From an uncultured Aquimarina sp. (GTDB lineage Bacteria; Bacteroidota; Bacteroidia; Flavobacteriales; Flavobacteriaceae), in contig CANMMM010000016.1 in the NCBI GenBank assembly GCA_947498935.1, forward strand, positions 1 through 64,000: DNA of 64,000 nucleotides. Reading direction: 5' to 3'. The notes beneath the pieces are model-generated. The model had not been told where the DNA came from. It did no database searches and saw only the letters and a program-made list of their open reading frames with translations. The stretch's first letter is position 1, and every line of letters begins with the position of its first letter. Below, piece by piece: positions 34,785 to 46,249 of this stretch. The position numbers and the translations under genes were made by a program.

Positions 34785-34946
34785 TGAACTCATCTTGACT
34801 TTTTGTTTTTGACCGAAAATGAGAAGAAAGTTGACTAAATAAAGTACTTTTTGAAATTCATAGCAGTGCTGCGGATAAAAAAAGTAACGAAATACAGGTG
34901 AATTTTAGTCATTTTTAAGGGAAAAGAAAAAGTCAAGATGAGTTCA
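34785..34946. repeat. palindromic element, second terminal subtype (162 bp)
   Basis: The ends are perfect inverted copies (TGAACTCATCTTGACTTTTT at 34785; AAAAAGTCAAGATGAGTTCA ending 34946). The exact midpoint holds CATAGCAGTGCTGCGG (34859-34874). Length and core match the main family, the termini do not. It fills part of the 497-bp gap between response regulators 1 and 2; the remainder (34947-35257) shows no feature beyond AT-rich DNA. Confidence 0.65.
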
Positions 34947-35257
34947 TTATTAGTTCTGATAAGTACGTATATTTTATAGGGTCATTTTTTAAGTAAATAT
35001 TCTTATAGGAATCATATTTTTTAAAGAGAATTCGTACTTACTAGAGTTAATATGGTTTGTAGTGCGCTTTTGGTGAGTAATCTATTGTGTTTTGGTGATA
35101 TGTTTGCTTCTCTTTCTTCTAAGTTTTGCTATTTGTACTTGGAATAAGTGTCATTTGTCTTGTTTTTTGTGGTTTCAGCAGTTTTTATAATATAATTAAC
35201 AAGAATTTTATGAAAAATTAAGGAGTTTTCGTCTATTTGTAGTATATTATTGATTAA

Positions 35258-35671
35258 ATGGTACTAAGCATGTTAGTAGATTGTATTTTACTGATTGATG
35301 ATGATAAGCCTACGAATTTTTTACACAGTAGAATCTTATCTACGCATAAGAGTTTTGATGTCATAAAGGTTGCACAGAGTGGAAGAGAGGCATTAGCATA
35401 TTTAGAAGCAGTATCTAGTGCAATTGCTATAAAACCGAATGTTATTTTTTTAGATATTAATATGCCAGCTATGAATGGCTGGGAGTTTCTAAAAGAATTT
35501 GAAAAATTAGATCGCGCACTAACAAAAGGAATTAAAATCTTTTTAGTGACTACTTCATCGCTTCCTGAAGATATGGAAGATGCTAAGTCTAATAGTTTGG
35601 TAGAGGATCTGATTAATAAGCCACTGTCGTTTGATGCGATTGATGGATTGCTAAAAAAGCATATGATCTAA
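35258..35671 (+). CDS. single-domain response regulator 2
   Basis: 137 residues, or 133 if the ATG at 35270 is used. The receiver motifs are complete: LLIDDDKPTN, VIFLDINMP, VTTSS, LINKPLS. It is closely related to regulator 1 (IFLDINMPAMNGWEFL is shared almost exactly), so the pair arose by duplication. No output domain. Confidence 0.9.
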   Translation: MVLSMLVDCILLIDDDKPTNFLHSRILSTHKSFDVIKVAQSGREALAYLEAVSSAIAIKPNVIFLDINMPAMNGWEFLKEFEKLDRALTKGIKIFLVTTSSLPEDMEDAKSNSLVEDLINKPLSFDAIDGLLKKHMI

Positions 35672-35746
35672 ATTTTATGTGCTCATAGAAAATAGTATAG
35701 ATAATTTTTGTCCTAAATCATACCTAACATCTAAAAATAGAAATAG

Positions 35747-36145
35747 ATGAAAAAAATTAAACATATTCTGCTAGTTGATGACAGTGATGCTACAAACTTT
35801 TTTAATAAAATGATGCTGAATAAGTCTACATGTGTGACGGATATTACCATTGCTAAAAATGGGGAAGAAGCTTTGAAGAAATTGACATCAGGGGTGTTGC
35901 CCGAATTTATTTTATTAGATATAAATATGCCAGTGATGAATGGATGGGAGTTTTTAGATGCTTTTCATCACTTAAGACTGGCGCCCAGTCCTATTATTTT
36001 TTTAATGATTGGTACCCCATTATTAGAGGTAGATAAGCAGTATACCCAGGAATTTCCTTATGTACAGCAATTCGAAGGAAAGATGCTTACCCAAGAGTTT
36101 ATTAATCATATGGTGACGCTGCATAATGTGATGGAATCTGTATAA
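35747..36145 (+). CDS. single-domain response regulator 3, partly degenerate
   Basis: 132 residues. The acidic pair (LLVDDSDATN) and phospho-acceptor (ILLDINMP) are intact. However, the Ser/Thr switch region reads LMIGTP where its paralogues have STSS or TTSS, and the Lys segment reads EGKML rather than SKPLS. It may still accept phosphate while signalling differently, or act as a phosphate sink. It follows regulator 2 by 75 nt. Confidence 0.88.
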   Translation: MKKIKHILLVDDSDATNFFNKMMLNKSTCVTDITIAKNGEEALKKLTSGVLPEFILLDINMPVMNGWEFLDAFHHLRLAPSPIIFLMIGTPLLEVDKQYTQEFPYVQQFEGKMLTQEFINHMVTLHNVMESV

Positions 36146-36333
36146 TGTTCCAGATCAAATAAATATTTTTCTTAAATACCTATAAAGTGCTAACTTACCG
36201 ATTGGAGGCAATAGCTGTACTTTTATGTATATTGTAGTTTTATCAGTTATATTAGAGTGCTATAGCTTTATATGGGATACACTATTTTTCCTTTTTTTAT
36301 CGTATAGTTATAAATTATAATGAATAAACCTTA

Positions 36334-36495
36334 GAAGTGATTTAAACTTTTTGCAATTTGCTATAAAAACGATCTTTTGCACCCAAATTTTGCAATTTTT
36401 TAGTTCCGTAGCGCTGCTATGCAACAAAAAAATAACTTCATTTGGTCACAAAATTTTCGATTTTCGCTGACATCGAAAAAGTTTAAACCACTTCT
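36334..36495. repeat. palindromic element, full copy in reverse orientation (about 161 bp)
   Basis: The ends GAAGTGATTTAAACTTTTT and AAAAAGTTTAAACCACTTC are inverted. The central core reads CCGTAGCGCTGCTATG. It lies in the 394-bp gap between response regulator 3 and the kinase, about 45 bp before the kinase start. Confidence 0.7.
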
Positions 36496-36539
36496 TATTG
36501 AGACTATGTATAAATCTACCTTATTTGTGATTTAGATTC

Positions 36540-37658
36540 ATGAAAATAAAACTAATACTATTATTCTTACTGCTACAAGTTTGGTGTGTTTCCGCACAAA
36601 AAGAATACAGCAAACCTATTCAGAAAAAAGACAGTATAGCAAAAGAATTAGAGAAACAGATACAACAACAAGTAGCGTTGATTCAATCACTGGATGCACA
36701 AATCAATGCTAGTGCTAAAACGATAGCTGAACAAAAAAATATATTGAATGAACAAGATAAACAAATACATTCTCGGGCGGATACAATACAACATCAATTA
36801 AATAGTATTCAGAACCAAAAGTATATAAGTCTAGTATTAGTGAGTTTACTCATTGCCTTGGTGATATGTAGTTTTTTTTGGTATTATAATTATTGGCAAA
36901 AGAATAAATTAAAGAAGCAATTATTGGAATTAAAAGCCAAAAGTGATGAGCAATCGATAGTATTAGCTTCTAAAGATAAAGAATTAGAACAATTTGCATA
37001 TATCACGAGTCATGATTTACAAGAACCTTTGAATACGATCTCTAGTTTCGTCCAATTATTATCGGATGAATATTTAGATACGTTTGATGAAATGGGCAAA
37101 GAAAGTTTACAATTCATAGGATCTGCTAGTAAACGAATGAAAAAATTAATAGATGCTCTATTGCAGTATTCTAGGTTGGGAAGCTACGATAAGAGTGCTT
37201 ATGTAGATCTTAATACATTGATAGAGGATATAGAAGTAGATCTTTATCATATGATACGTGATAAAGAAGTAAAGATCCATGTAGAAAGTTTACCCTTGGT
37301 CAAAGGGGCACGTATAGAACTGAAATTATTGTTACAGAATTTATTAAGTAACGCGATTAAATTTGCCAAACCTGATATAATACCGTTGATTCGAATAGGG
37401 TATAAAGAAAAAAAGGATACACATTCTGGAACTACATGTTGGGAGTTTTCGGTACAGGACAATGGAATAGGGATCCCAGCTATTCATAAAGAGCGAATTT
37501 TCTCTATTTTTCAGCGATTACATGTTAGAGAGCAGTATGATGGTACGGGTATCGGGTTAGCGTATTGTAAAAAAATAGTAGAAGATCATGGCGGGAATAT
37601 TTGGTTAAATTCTACTGAAGATGTGGGAACCACATTCTATTTTACATTACCTATTTAA
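36540..37658 (+). CDS. membrane sensor histidine kinase
   Basis: 372 residues. A signal sequence or first helix (LLQVWCVSAQ), a Gln-rich periplasmic coiled coil (about residues 25-92), a transmembrane helix (94-116), a second coiled coil, HisKA with the phosphorylated His158 in SHDLQEP, then HATPase_c with DNGIGIP and GTGIGLAYCKKIVEDHGG. There is no recognisable ligand domain apart from the coiled coil. It lies downstream of three stand-alone receivers, which are its likely partners. Confidence 0.9.
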   Translation: MKIKLILLFLLLQVWCVSAQKEYSKPIQKKDSIAKELEKQIQQQVALIQSLDAQINASAKTIAEQKNILNEQDKQIHSRADTIQHQLNSIQNQKYISLVLVSLLIALVICSFFWYYNYWQKNKLKKQLLELKAKSDEQSIVLASKDKELEQFAYITSHDLQEPLNTISSFVQLLSDEYLDTFDEMGKESLQFIGSASKRMKKLIDALLQYSRLGSYDKSAYVDLNTLIEDIEVDLYHMIRDKEVKIHVESLPLVKGARIELKLLLQNLLSNAIKFAKPDIIPLIRIGYKEKKDTHSGTTCWEFSVQDNGIGIPAIHKERIFSIFQRLHVREQYDGTGIGLAYCKKIVEDHGGNIWLNSTEDVGTTFYFTLPI

Positions 37659-37936
37659 ATTTTTGGAGCATATGATCTTTGTTTTTTAATAGAGTCAAAA
37701 AGTGTTGTAAACTAGTGCTTTGATTGATATTAAACGATTCGTGGTATGAAAAAAGTAGTAAAGTATTGTTGTTTTGCATTCTAACTAATTTTATGAATAG
37801 TTTTTTGATTGTTGTGAGACAAATCGTATATTTAAAAGAAAAGAAATAATTGGCAGGATAAAATAAATAATTAGTAAAATAGTATAATTATAATAGAATT
37901 TTTATCATTGCACAATGAAATAAACTTAAGAGGAAA

Positions 37937-38158
37937 ATGGAATTGATAGAGAAAGCCTTAGAATTTGAAAGTCGAAAAATGACAAATATGACTACCAGTG
38001 ATAGGGTAGAAGCTTCTAGAGAGGCTAAGTCACTTATTTTGGCTTTGAATGAAATATATAAAGAAACTAAAGATCCAGAAATTATGGATCTTATGAAACT
38101 GTTAACTGCTAAGAAGCGTAAGATAGAAAAACGTCTGAATGGAATCTCACCTTCTTAA
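37937..38158 (+). CDS. small hypothetical protein (73 aa)
   Basis: 73 residues, charged and predicted fully helical (KALEFESRKM, then REAKSLILALNEIYKET, ending LLTAKKRKIEKRLNG), with no signal. An AAGAGGAAAATG-type ribosome site precedes the start and a strong terminator follows (38274-38310). I recognise no family. It may be a small regulatory or dimeric helical-hairpin protein. Confidence 0.6.
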   Translation: MELIEKALEFESRKMTNMTTSDRVEASREAKSLILALNEIYKETKDPEIMDLMKLLTAKKRKIEKRLNGISPS

Positions 38159-38273
38159 CACTTCTAGTATACTATAAAGAATTCATTTTTATTTTCTCCT
38201 AGATATGACTGGAATTTATCCGTAGCTTTACTTGGAATTTTAAAAAGTATAGACGAATTTTTAATTTAGCATA

Positions 38274-38310
38274 AAACCCATTGCATATTAGTGTAATGGG
38301 TTTCGTTTTT
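38274..38310 (+). terminator. intrinsic terminator
   Basis: AAACCCATT (38274-38282) pairs with AATGGGTTT (38295-38303), followed by CGTTTTT. It terminates the small gene at 37937. The gap up to 38513 otherwise contains only the PhoX promoter. Confidence 0.75.
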
Positions 38311-38418
38311 ATACTGTTGTGGTATTCCTTTTTTATAAAAAGCAGGAATCTCTCCTAAGATCGTTATACTACTTGTATCTCATTTTCTTAAATCGAACAC
38401 AAAATTAATGCAACAGAG

Positions 38419-38448
38419 TTGCATGAGTAGCTTTTATAAGTACATTTG
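38419..38448 (+). promoter_or_regulatory. promoter of the PhoX gene
   Basis: TTG (38419-38421), 19 bp, then TACATTTG (38441-38448), an excellent match to the Bacteroidota consensus. The start would be near 38455, giving a leader of about 60 nt before the TTG start codon. Confidence 0.6.
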
Positions 38449-38513
38449 CGATGTTCAGTTTTTATAGCAAATTGAAAAAAATAAGGTGTGTTCAATCTTA
38501 AAAATCATTTTTT

Positions 38514-40181
38514 TTGGAATATAATAGAAGAAAATTTATCTCATTTTTAGGAACAGCAAGTATAGGGTTAGTTATCCCACCATTTTTATCAAACTGTGGA
38601 AACACGACAACTCCCATAAGTACAGAAGCACTTTCTAACCAGCGTCTTAAAGAATTAAAAAATGTACGTATAGAACATTTACTTCCTTCGGAGCAAGATG
38701 ACCTATTATTGACTAAAGGATTGGAATATCATACGATTATTAAATGGGGTGATCGTATTAATGATAAAGATACATTTGGGTTTAATAATGATTTTACCTG
38801 TTTTATTCCATTAGATTCAAGTAATCCTAAAGATGGATTGCTATGGGTTAATCATGAAAATATACATCCTCTTTTTGTTTCGGGTTTTAATGCGCATAGT
38901 CCTCAGGAAACTAAGACGATAGAACAAGTCGATCAAGAAATGTATAATGTTGGAGGTACTATTGTACGAATCAGAGAAGAGGAAGGACAATGGAAAATTG
39001 TTAATAATGATCCATTAAACAGAAGGATTACTGCACAAACCCCTATACAGCTTAATTGGGATACTCCTATTAAAGGGCAAACATCTGTTATAGGTACTTT
39101 AAGTAACTGTTCTGGTGGAATCAAGCCATGGAATACGTTTCTGACCTGTGAGGAGAATTATAATGATTTTGTAGGAGATACTGTATACGATGGGAATAAT
39201 AAGGCATCACATAAAGCTAGTAGGCATGGTTGGGAAGCTTTTTATGCACACCCGCCAGAACATTACGGATGGGTGGTAGAGGTAAATCCAATGACTGGAC
39301 AGGCTCAAAAACACATCGCATTAGGAAGGTTTGCTCATGAATGTTGTACATTATATGAGTTAGAAGATAAGCGAATTGTGGCGTATACAGGAGATGATAA
39401 AAGAAATGAGCACTTGTATAAGTTTATTTCTTCGCAACCAGGCTCTTTAAAAGAAGGAACATTGTATGTGGCAGATACAACTAATGGGAAATGGTTGCCA
39501 CTAGATTGGGAAAGTCAATCTGTTCTAAAAGAAAACTTTACCAATCAAACAGAAGTATTGATCCGAGCTAGAGAGGCAGCTAAATTAATAGGTGCTACGG
39601 AACTAAATCGTCCTGAAGATATAGAAATAGATCCTGTAACAGGAAATATCTTTATTTCATTGACTAATAATAAGGATAAGAATGATTTTCATGGTTCTAT
39701 TTTAAAAATTGAAGAAGATAATGGAGCTTTTGATGCACTAACATTCACGGCTGTTACTTATATCTCTGGAGGAGAAGAAAATGGGTTTTCATGTCCTGAT
39801 AACTTAGCTTTTGATGTAGCGGGTAATTTGTGGATGACTTCCGATATGTCGGGTAGCGCTATGAATAAGCAAGATAAACCCTATAGTGCGTTTAAAAATA
39901 ATAGTTTGTTTGTAATTCCTAGGTATGGAAAGGATGCTGGAACGGTAATCCGTGTTGCTTCTGCTCCAAGAGATGCAGAGTTTACAGGTCCTTGGTTTTC
40001 TCCTGATGGTAAAACACTCTTTTTAAGCGTACAACATCCAGGAGAACAAACTACAGATATACAAAAACCTACCAGTACATGGCCTTTTGATACAGATACA
40101 ATTCCGAAACCTGCTGTAGTGGCTATTCAGGGAGATCTGATTGAAAAATTAAATAACTTACACAAAATCGAAGCAGTATAA
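38514..40181 (+). CDS. PhoX-type alkaline phosphatase (DUF839)
   Basis: 555 residues beginning at a TTG codon; no ATG lies upstream in frame. The start gives a twin-arginine signal (YNRRKFISFLGTASIG), so the folded enzyme with its metals goes through Tat. PhoX landmarks follow: WVNHENIHP, TLSNCSGGIKPWNTFLTCEEN, HGWVVEVNP-like and RFAHECC segments, NRPEDIEIDP, CPDNLAFD, and GPWFSPDGKTLFLSVQHPGE. PhoX enzymes bind calcium and iron and release phosphate from organic esters outside the cell. It heads a set with a COG0523 GTPase and 5'-nucleotidase genes. Confidence 0.88.
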   Translation: MEYNRRKFISFLGTASIGLVIPPFLSNCGNTTTPISTEALSNQRLKELKNVRIEHLLPSEQDDLLLTKGLEYHTIIKWGDRINDKDTFGFNNDFTCFIPLDSSNPKDGLLWVNHENIHPLFVSGFNAHSPQETKTIEQVDQEMYNVGGTIVRIREEEGQWKIVNNDPLNRRITAQTPIQLNWDTPIKGQTSVIGTLSNCSGGIKPWNTFLTCEENYNDFVGDTVYDGNNKASHKASRHGWEAFYAHPPEHYGWVVEVNPMTGQAQKHIALGRFAHECCTLYELEDKRIVAYTGDDKRNEHLYKFISSQPGSLKEGTLYVADTTNGKWLPLDWESQSVLKENFTNQTEVLIRAREAAKLIGATELNRPEDIEIDPVTGNIFISLTNNKDKNDFHGSILKIEEDNGAFDALTFTAVTYISGGEENGFSCPDNLAFDVAGNLWMTSDMSGSAMNKQDKPYSAFKNNSLFVIPRYGKDAGTVIRVASAPRDAEFTGPWFSPDGKTLFLSVQHPGEQTTDIQKPTSTWPFDTDTIPKPAVVAIQGDLIEKLNNLHKIEAV

Positions 40182-40188
40182 AATAATA

Positions 40189-40343
40189 AAGTGGTTTACA
40201 CTTTTTTGATTTCAGCGAAAATCGAAGCTATTGTGTTCAATGCAATAATTTTTTGTTGCACAACAGCGCTACATCGCTCAAAAATTGTAAAATTTTGGTG
40301 TAAAAGATCGTTTTATAGTCTATTATAAAAAATGGAAACCTCT
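40189..40343. repeat. palindromic element, full but diverged copy (155 bp)
   Basis: Left end AAGTGGTTTACACTTTTTTGATTTCAG; right end AAAAAATGGAAACCTCT, which is partly mutated. The core reads GCACAACAGCGCTACATCGCTC. It separates PhoX from the GTPase gene. Confidence 0.6.
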
Positions 40344-40387
40344 CTATAATTAGTATGCATCATCGTTAACTAAAGGATACACACTAC

Positions 40388-41302
40388 ATGAAACAAACAG
40401 AAGCAATCATTACTGTCGTTGGGTTTTTAGGAGCTGGAAAAACAACTTTATTAAAGTATTTGGTGAACGAATATATAGGCATAGGTTGGGAACCGTATGT
40501 AATTCTTAATGATTATGAAAATGCATATATGGATGCGCAGCAATTTACAGATCAGCTCCAATCCAATACGATAAAAGCATTAAATGGAAGTTGTATTTGC
40601 TGTAGCGGAATTATAGAACTTAGAAATACAGTAAATAGAATTCCCGAACGAAAAAATGGTGTTACACTGATAGAAGCAAATGGTACTTCTGATACGTGCG
40701 CTTTAATGGAATTTCTGGCAGTAGGGCTAAAAGATCATTTTTTGCCCCCTGTACAAATTGGTGTTGTAGATGTAAAAAATTGGCAACAACGTGGGGAACA
40801 TAATGAATTGGAAGCAAACCAAATTCAGGTATCTTCATTAATTGTACTCACACACTTAGATAGCCTTACTAAAAATGCTATAGAAATAGTGAAAAATGAG
40901 CTTAGAAGCTTGAATCCTGCAGCTCAACTCATTCCTGTAGAGGCTTTAGATGTTTCTTTACTGCCCGAGTTACTACCTTCTGAAAATAAAGCACAGCAAT
41001 TCGAGCATCAAAAATCACATTGGTCTTCATGTTCTGTAGATCTACCTATGTTACCCAACATAGAATGCATATATGATATTTGTAATATGCTACCCATGTC
41101 GATGCTAAGAGTTAAAGGTTGTACTATGGTAGTAGGAGACGATTTTTATACGTATTTTGAGCGCAAACCAGATGGAGAAATACATATAAGACCCTTTAAT
41201 GGAGTACCGATAACTGGAAATAAACTGTTAACTGTAGGGAATGGTAGTGATCCAGAAATATTAAATAAGGCGATACAAGTAGGAATGAATGCAGTGCATT
41301 AA
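40388..41302 (+). CDS. COG0523 (CobW/G3E) GTPase, putative metallochaperone
   Basis: 304 residues. Walker A GFLGAGKTT (residues 12-20), the hallmark metal site GSCICC (Cys69, 71, 72), a switch region (VTLIEANGTSD), and a C-terminal domain with CTMVVGD. COG0523 proteins insert or deliver metals using GTP. Placed between PhoX and a 5'-nucleotidase, both metal enzymes, it may load one of them; that is inference, and a role under zinc or other metal starvation is equally possible. Confidence 0.85.
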   Translation: MKQTEAIITVVGFLGAGKTTLLKYLVNEYIGIGWEPYVILNDYENAYMDAQQFTDQLQSNTIKALNGSCICCSGIIELRNTVNRIPERKNGVTLIEANGTSDTCALMEFLAVGLKDHFLPPVQIGVVDVKNWQQRGEHNELEANQIQVSSLIVLTHLDSLTKNAIEIVKNELRSLNPAAQLIPVEALDVSLLPELLPSENKAQQFEHQKSHWSSCSVDLPMLPNIECIYDICNMLPMSMLRVKGCTMVVGDDFYTYFERKPDGEIHIRPFNGVPITGNKLLTVGNGSDPEILNKAIQVGMNAVH

Positions 41303-41351
41303 ATTTTTAATTTCATTTGTAGTACCATAATTAAATATCAGTAAAAACTCA

Positions 41352-42101
41352 ATGAAACTATTTTATTACACCTGTTTTATAATTGCATTGACCGCATGTA
41401 CTAAAACAAGTACACAACTCACTAAAATTACTGCAAAAACAATTGCAATTGACAGTATGATACCACCTTCGTCTGAAGTAGATCGTGTCATTCTTCCTTT
41501 TAAAGAAAAGTTAGCTAGTGAAATGCAGGAGGTATTGTGTTATACCACAACAGATTTATTAAAAAGTGATGGGGTAATGCAAAGTTCTTTGGGGAATTTA
41601 ATGGCAGATATGTGTTTTGAAGTAGCTGATTCTATATTTAAAAGGAAAGAGGGTAAGTCCATCGATTTTGCAATGTTTAATCATGGAGGTATTCGTACTA
41701 CTATAGGAAAAGGTGCTATTACTACAGAAACTATATTTCAGTTAATGCCGTTTGAGAATGAATTGGTAGTGGTGAAGATGAGTGGTCAACAGATAGCAGC
41801 GTTGGTTAAGTATTTTATAGATGGTAAAAAAGCACATCCTTTGTCCAAACAATTAGCAATCAAGATACACAATGATGATAGTTATGAATTAATGATTCAT
41901 GGAAATAGCTTTGATAAAAATAAGAGTTATTATGTGCTTACCTCTGATTATTTGCAAAATGGGGGGGATCAAATGCATTTTTTTCAAAACCCAGAAGAGT
42001 TGATTCCATTAGATTATAAGTTTAGAGATGCATTAATAGCTACTTTTAAAAAAGCAGATACACTACAGGCGGTAATTGATCAACGTATACGTATGCAATA
42101 A
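41352..42101 (+). CDS. 5'-nucleotidase C-terminal domain lipoprotein
   Basis: 249 residues. The lipobox is IALTAC. The rest is the 5_nucleotid_C domain that binds the nucleoside: SSLGNLMADMCFEVAD, DFAMFNHGGIRTTIGKGAIT, QLMPFENELVVVKMSG, and the stacking-type segment VLTSDYLQNGGDQM. In most bacteria this domain is fused to the metallophosphatase domain, which here is the next gene (44 nt away). The two products would work as a pair on the outside of the cell. Confidence 0.9.
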   Translation: MKLFYYTCFIIALTACTKTSTQLTKITAKTIAIDSMIPPSSEVDRVILPFKEKLASEMQEVLCYTTTDLLKSDGVMQSSLGNLMADMCFEVADSIFKRKEGKSIDFAMFNHGGIRTTIGKGAITTETIFQLMPFENELVVVKMSGQQIAALVKYFIDGKKAHPLSKQLAIKIHNDDSYELMIHGNSFDKNKSYYVLTSDYLQNGGDQMHFFQNPEELIPLDYKFRDALIATFKKADTLQAVIDQRIRMQ

Positions 42102-42145
42102 TATCTATTACTAAGGAAGTAGTAGTATACCTAAAACTATAACTT

Positions 42146-43060
42146 ATGAAAAGAAGAAATTTTGTAAAGCAATTAGGAGGTGCTTCTGCATTAGCAGTTG
42201 CTGGAGGGCTTATACTTCCTTCATTTGTAGAAAAAAAGAAACAGCATATCACGATATTACATACGAATGATACGCATAGTCATATAGAACCTTTTAAAGC
42301 TACCCATAATCGATATGCCAATAGGGGTGGTGTGGCTAGACGTGCTAGTTTGGTAGCGCAAGTACGGAAAGAAAACCCAAATACATTGTTATTGGATGCG
42401 GGAGATATCTTTCAGGGAACTCCTTATTTTAATTTTTTTGGAGGCGCTTTAGAATTTAAACTTATGAGTATGCTACGCTATGATGTGGCTACAATAGGAA
42501 ATCATGATTTTGATAATTCTATAGATGGACTGTATAAACAATTGCCTAATGCAAAATTTGATTTCGTTTCTGCTAATTATGATTTTAGTAATACAGTGCT
42601 AGATACACATGTTAAGCCGTATAAAATTATTCATAAGGATGGGATTAAAATTGGAATTTTTGGTTTAGGAATAGAGTTAGCAGGTTTAGTAGATAAGCGT
42701 ATGTACAAAGAAACGGTGTATTTAGATCCTGTAGAGATTACGAATGATATTACTACCGAACTAAAAGATACACACCAGTGTGATTTGATCGTTTGTTTGT
42801 CGCATTTGGGGTATCATTATAAAAAGACTCCCGAAAAAATATCAGATTTGGCATTGGCTAAGGTTACCAAAAATATAGACTTAATCATAGGTGGGCATAC
42901 ACATACTTTTTTACCGAAACCAACAATTGTAAAAAATATAGAAGGAAAAAATGTTTTGGTAAATCAGGTAGGAGCCTATGGAGTAAACCTCGGTAGAGTT
43001 GATTTTTATTTTGATGAAATGGCACAGCATTCATCGGTGAGTACGACTATTATAGTATAA
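42146..43060 (+). CDS. 5'-nucleotidase metallophosphatase subunit
   Basis: 304 residues. A twin-arginine-like signal (MKRRNFVKQLGGASALAVAG) leads into the calcineurin-like phosphoesterase core: ILHTNDTHSHI (Asp42, His44), LLDAGDIFQGTPYF, IGNHDFDN, CLSHLGYH and IGGHTHTF supply the two-metal site. It corresponds to the N-terminal domain of UshA-type enzymes, with the C-terminal domain encoded by the gene just upstream. It ends in a short extension after GRVDFYF. Confidence 0.92.
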   Translation: MKRRNFVKQLGGASALAVAGGLILPSFVEKKKQHITILHTNDTHSHIEPFKATHNRYANRGGVARRASLVAQVRKENPNTLLLDAGDIFQGTPYFNFFGGALEFKLMSMLRYDVATIGNHDFDNSIDGLYKQLPNAKFDFVSANYDFSNTVLDTHVKPYKIIHKDGIKIGIFGLGIELAGLVDKRMYKETVYLDPVEITNDITTELKDTHQCDLIVCLSHLGYHYKKTPEKISDLALAKVTKNIDLIIGGHTHTFLPKPTIVKNIEGKNVLVNQVGAYGVNLGRVDFYFDEMAQHSSVSTTIIV

Positions 43061-43156
43061 TGATTATATATCCTTTGGTACTTCTTTGATCACCTTTTTC
43101 TTAACTATGACTTCTATAAAAAAGAGGGCGTATTGGTTGTTTAGTCCTTTTTCTTC

Positions 43157-43253
43157 GCGTTAGGGATAGGAGCGGCATCCTTTTTTGTTTCTTTTCAAAC
43201 AAAAAAGATATAGCGTATAGCCCGACCTCCGATCTGAATCGGAGGAAACGCCC
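43157..43253 (+). ncRNA. structured dispersed repeat (Flavo-1-like), copy 5 with an extended 3' hairpin
   Basis: 97 nt. The closing GCGTTA/AACGC stem and the GGCATCCTTTTTTG hairpin are present. Where other copies read ACC-CTTGT-GGT, this one has CCTCCGAT-CTGA-ATCGGAGG, an 8-bp helix at the same place. A longer helix replacing a 3-bp one at the same site is good evidence that base pairing is selected. It lies 97 nt after the nucleotidase gene. Confidence 0.6.
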
Positions 43254-45930
<2,677 letters not shown>

Positions 45931-45949
45931 GTCATAATGAGTTCAATAT

Positions 45950-46109
45950 GAAGTGGTTTAAACTTTTTTGATTTCAGCGAAAATCGAAGATTTTGTGATC
46001 AAATGCAGTAATTTTTTAGTTGCATAGCAGCGCTACGGAACTCAAAAATTGCAAAATTTGAGTGCAAAAGATCGTTTTTTAGCAAATTGAAAAAAGTTTA
46101 AACCACTTC
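45950..46109. repeat. palindromic element, best-preserved copy (160 bp)
   Basis: Ends GAAGTGGTTTAAACTTTTTT and AAAAAAGTTTAAACCACTTC are perfect inverted copies. The arms then pair imperfectly along the full length, and the exact centre holds CATAGCAGCGCTACGG (46023-46038) with a small TAGC-AGC-GCTA tip. It lies between the katG stop and a terminator and serves as the type copy. Confidence 0.75.
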
Positions 46110-46116
46110 TATATAT

Positions 46117-46148
46117 AAAAAGACTGCTTTTAAAAGGCAGTCTTTTTT
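46117..46148. terminator. bidirectional terminator between katG and cysM
   Basis: AAAAAGACTGC pairs with GCAGTCTTTTTT around a short A/T loop. It begins 8 bp after the palindromic element. Confidence 0.75.
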
Positions 46149-46249
46149 ATATAAATGATTCATACTTAATAATACTCACGTTTTTATACGCTAATTATTA
46201 AAAGGCTTAAATCGCTTCAAAGTGTAAAACACTTCTAATAGTTAGTTAT

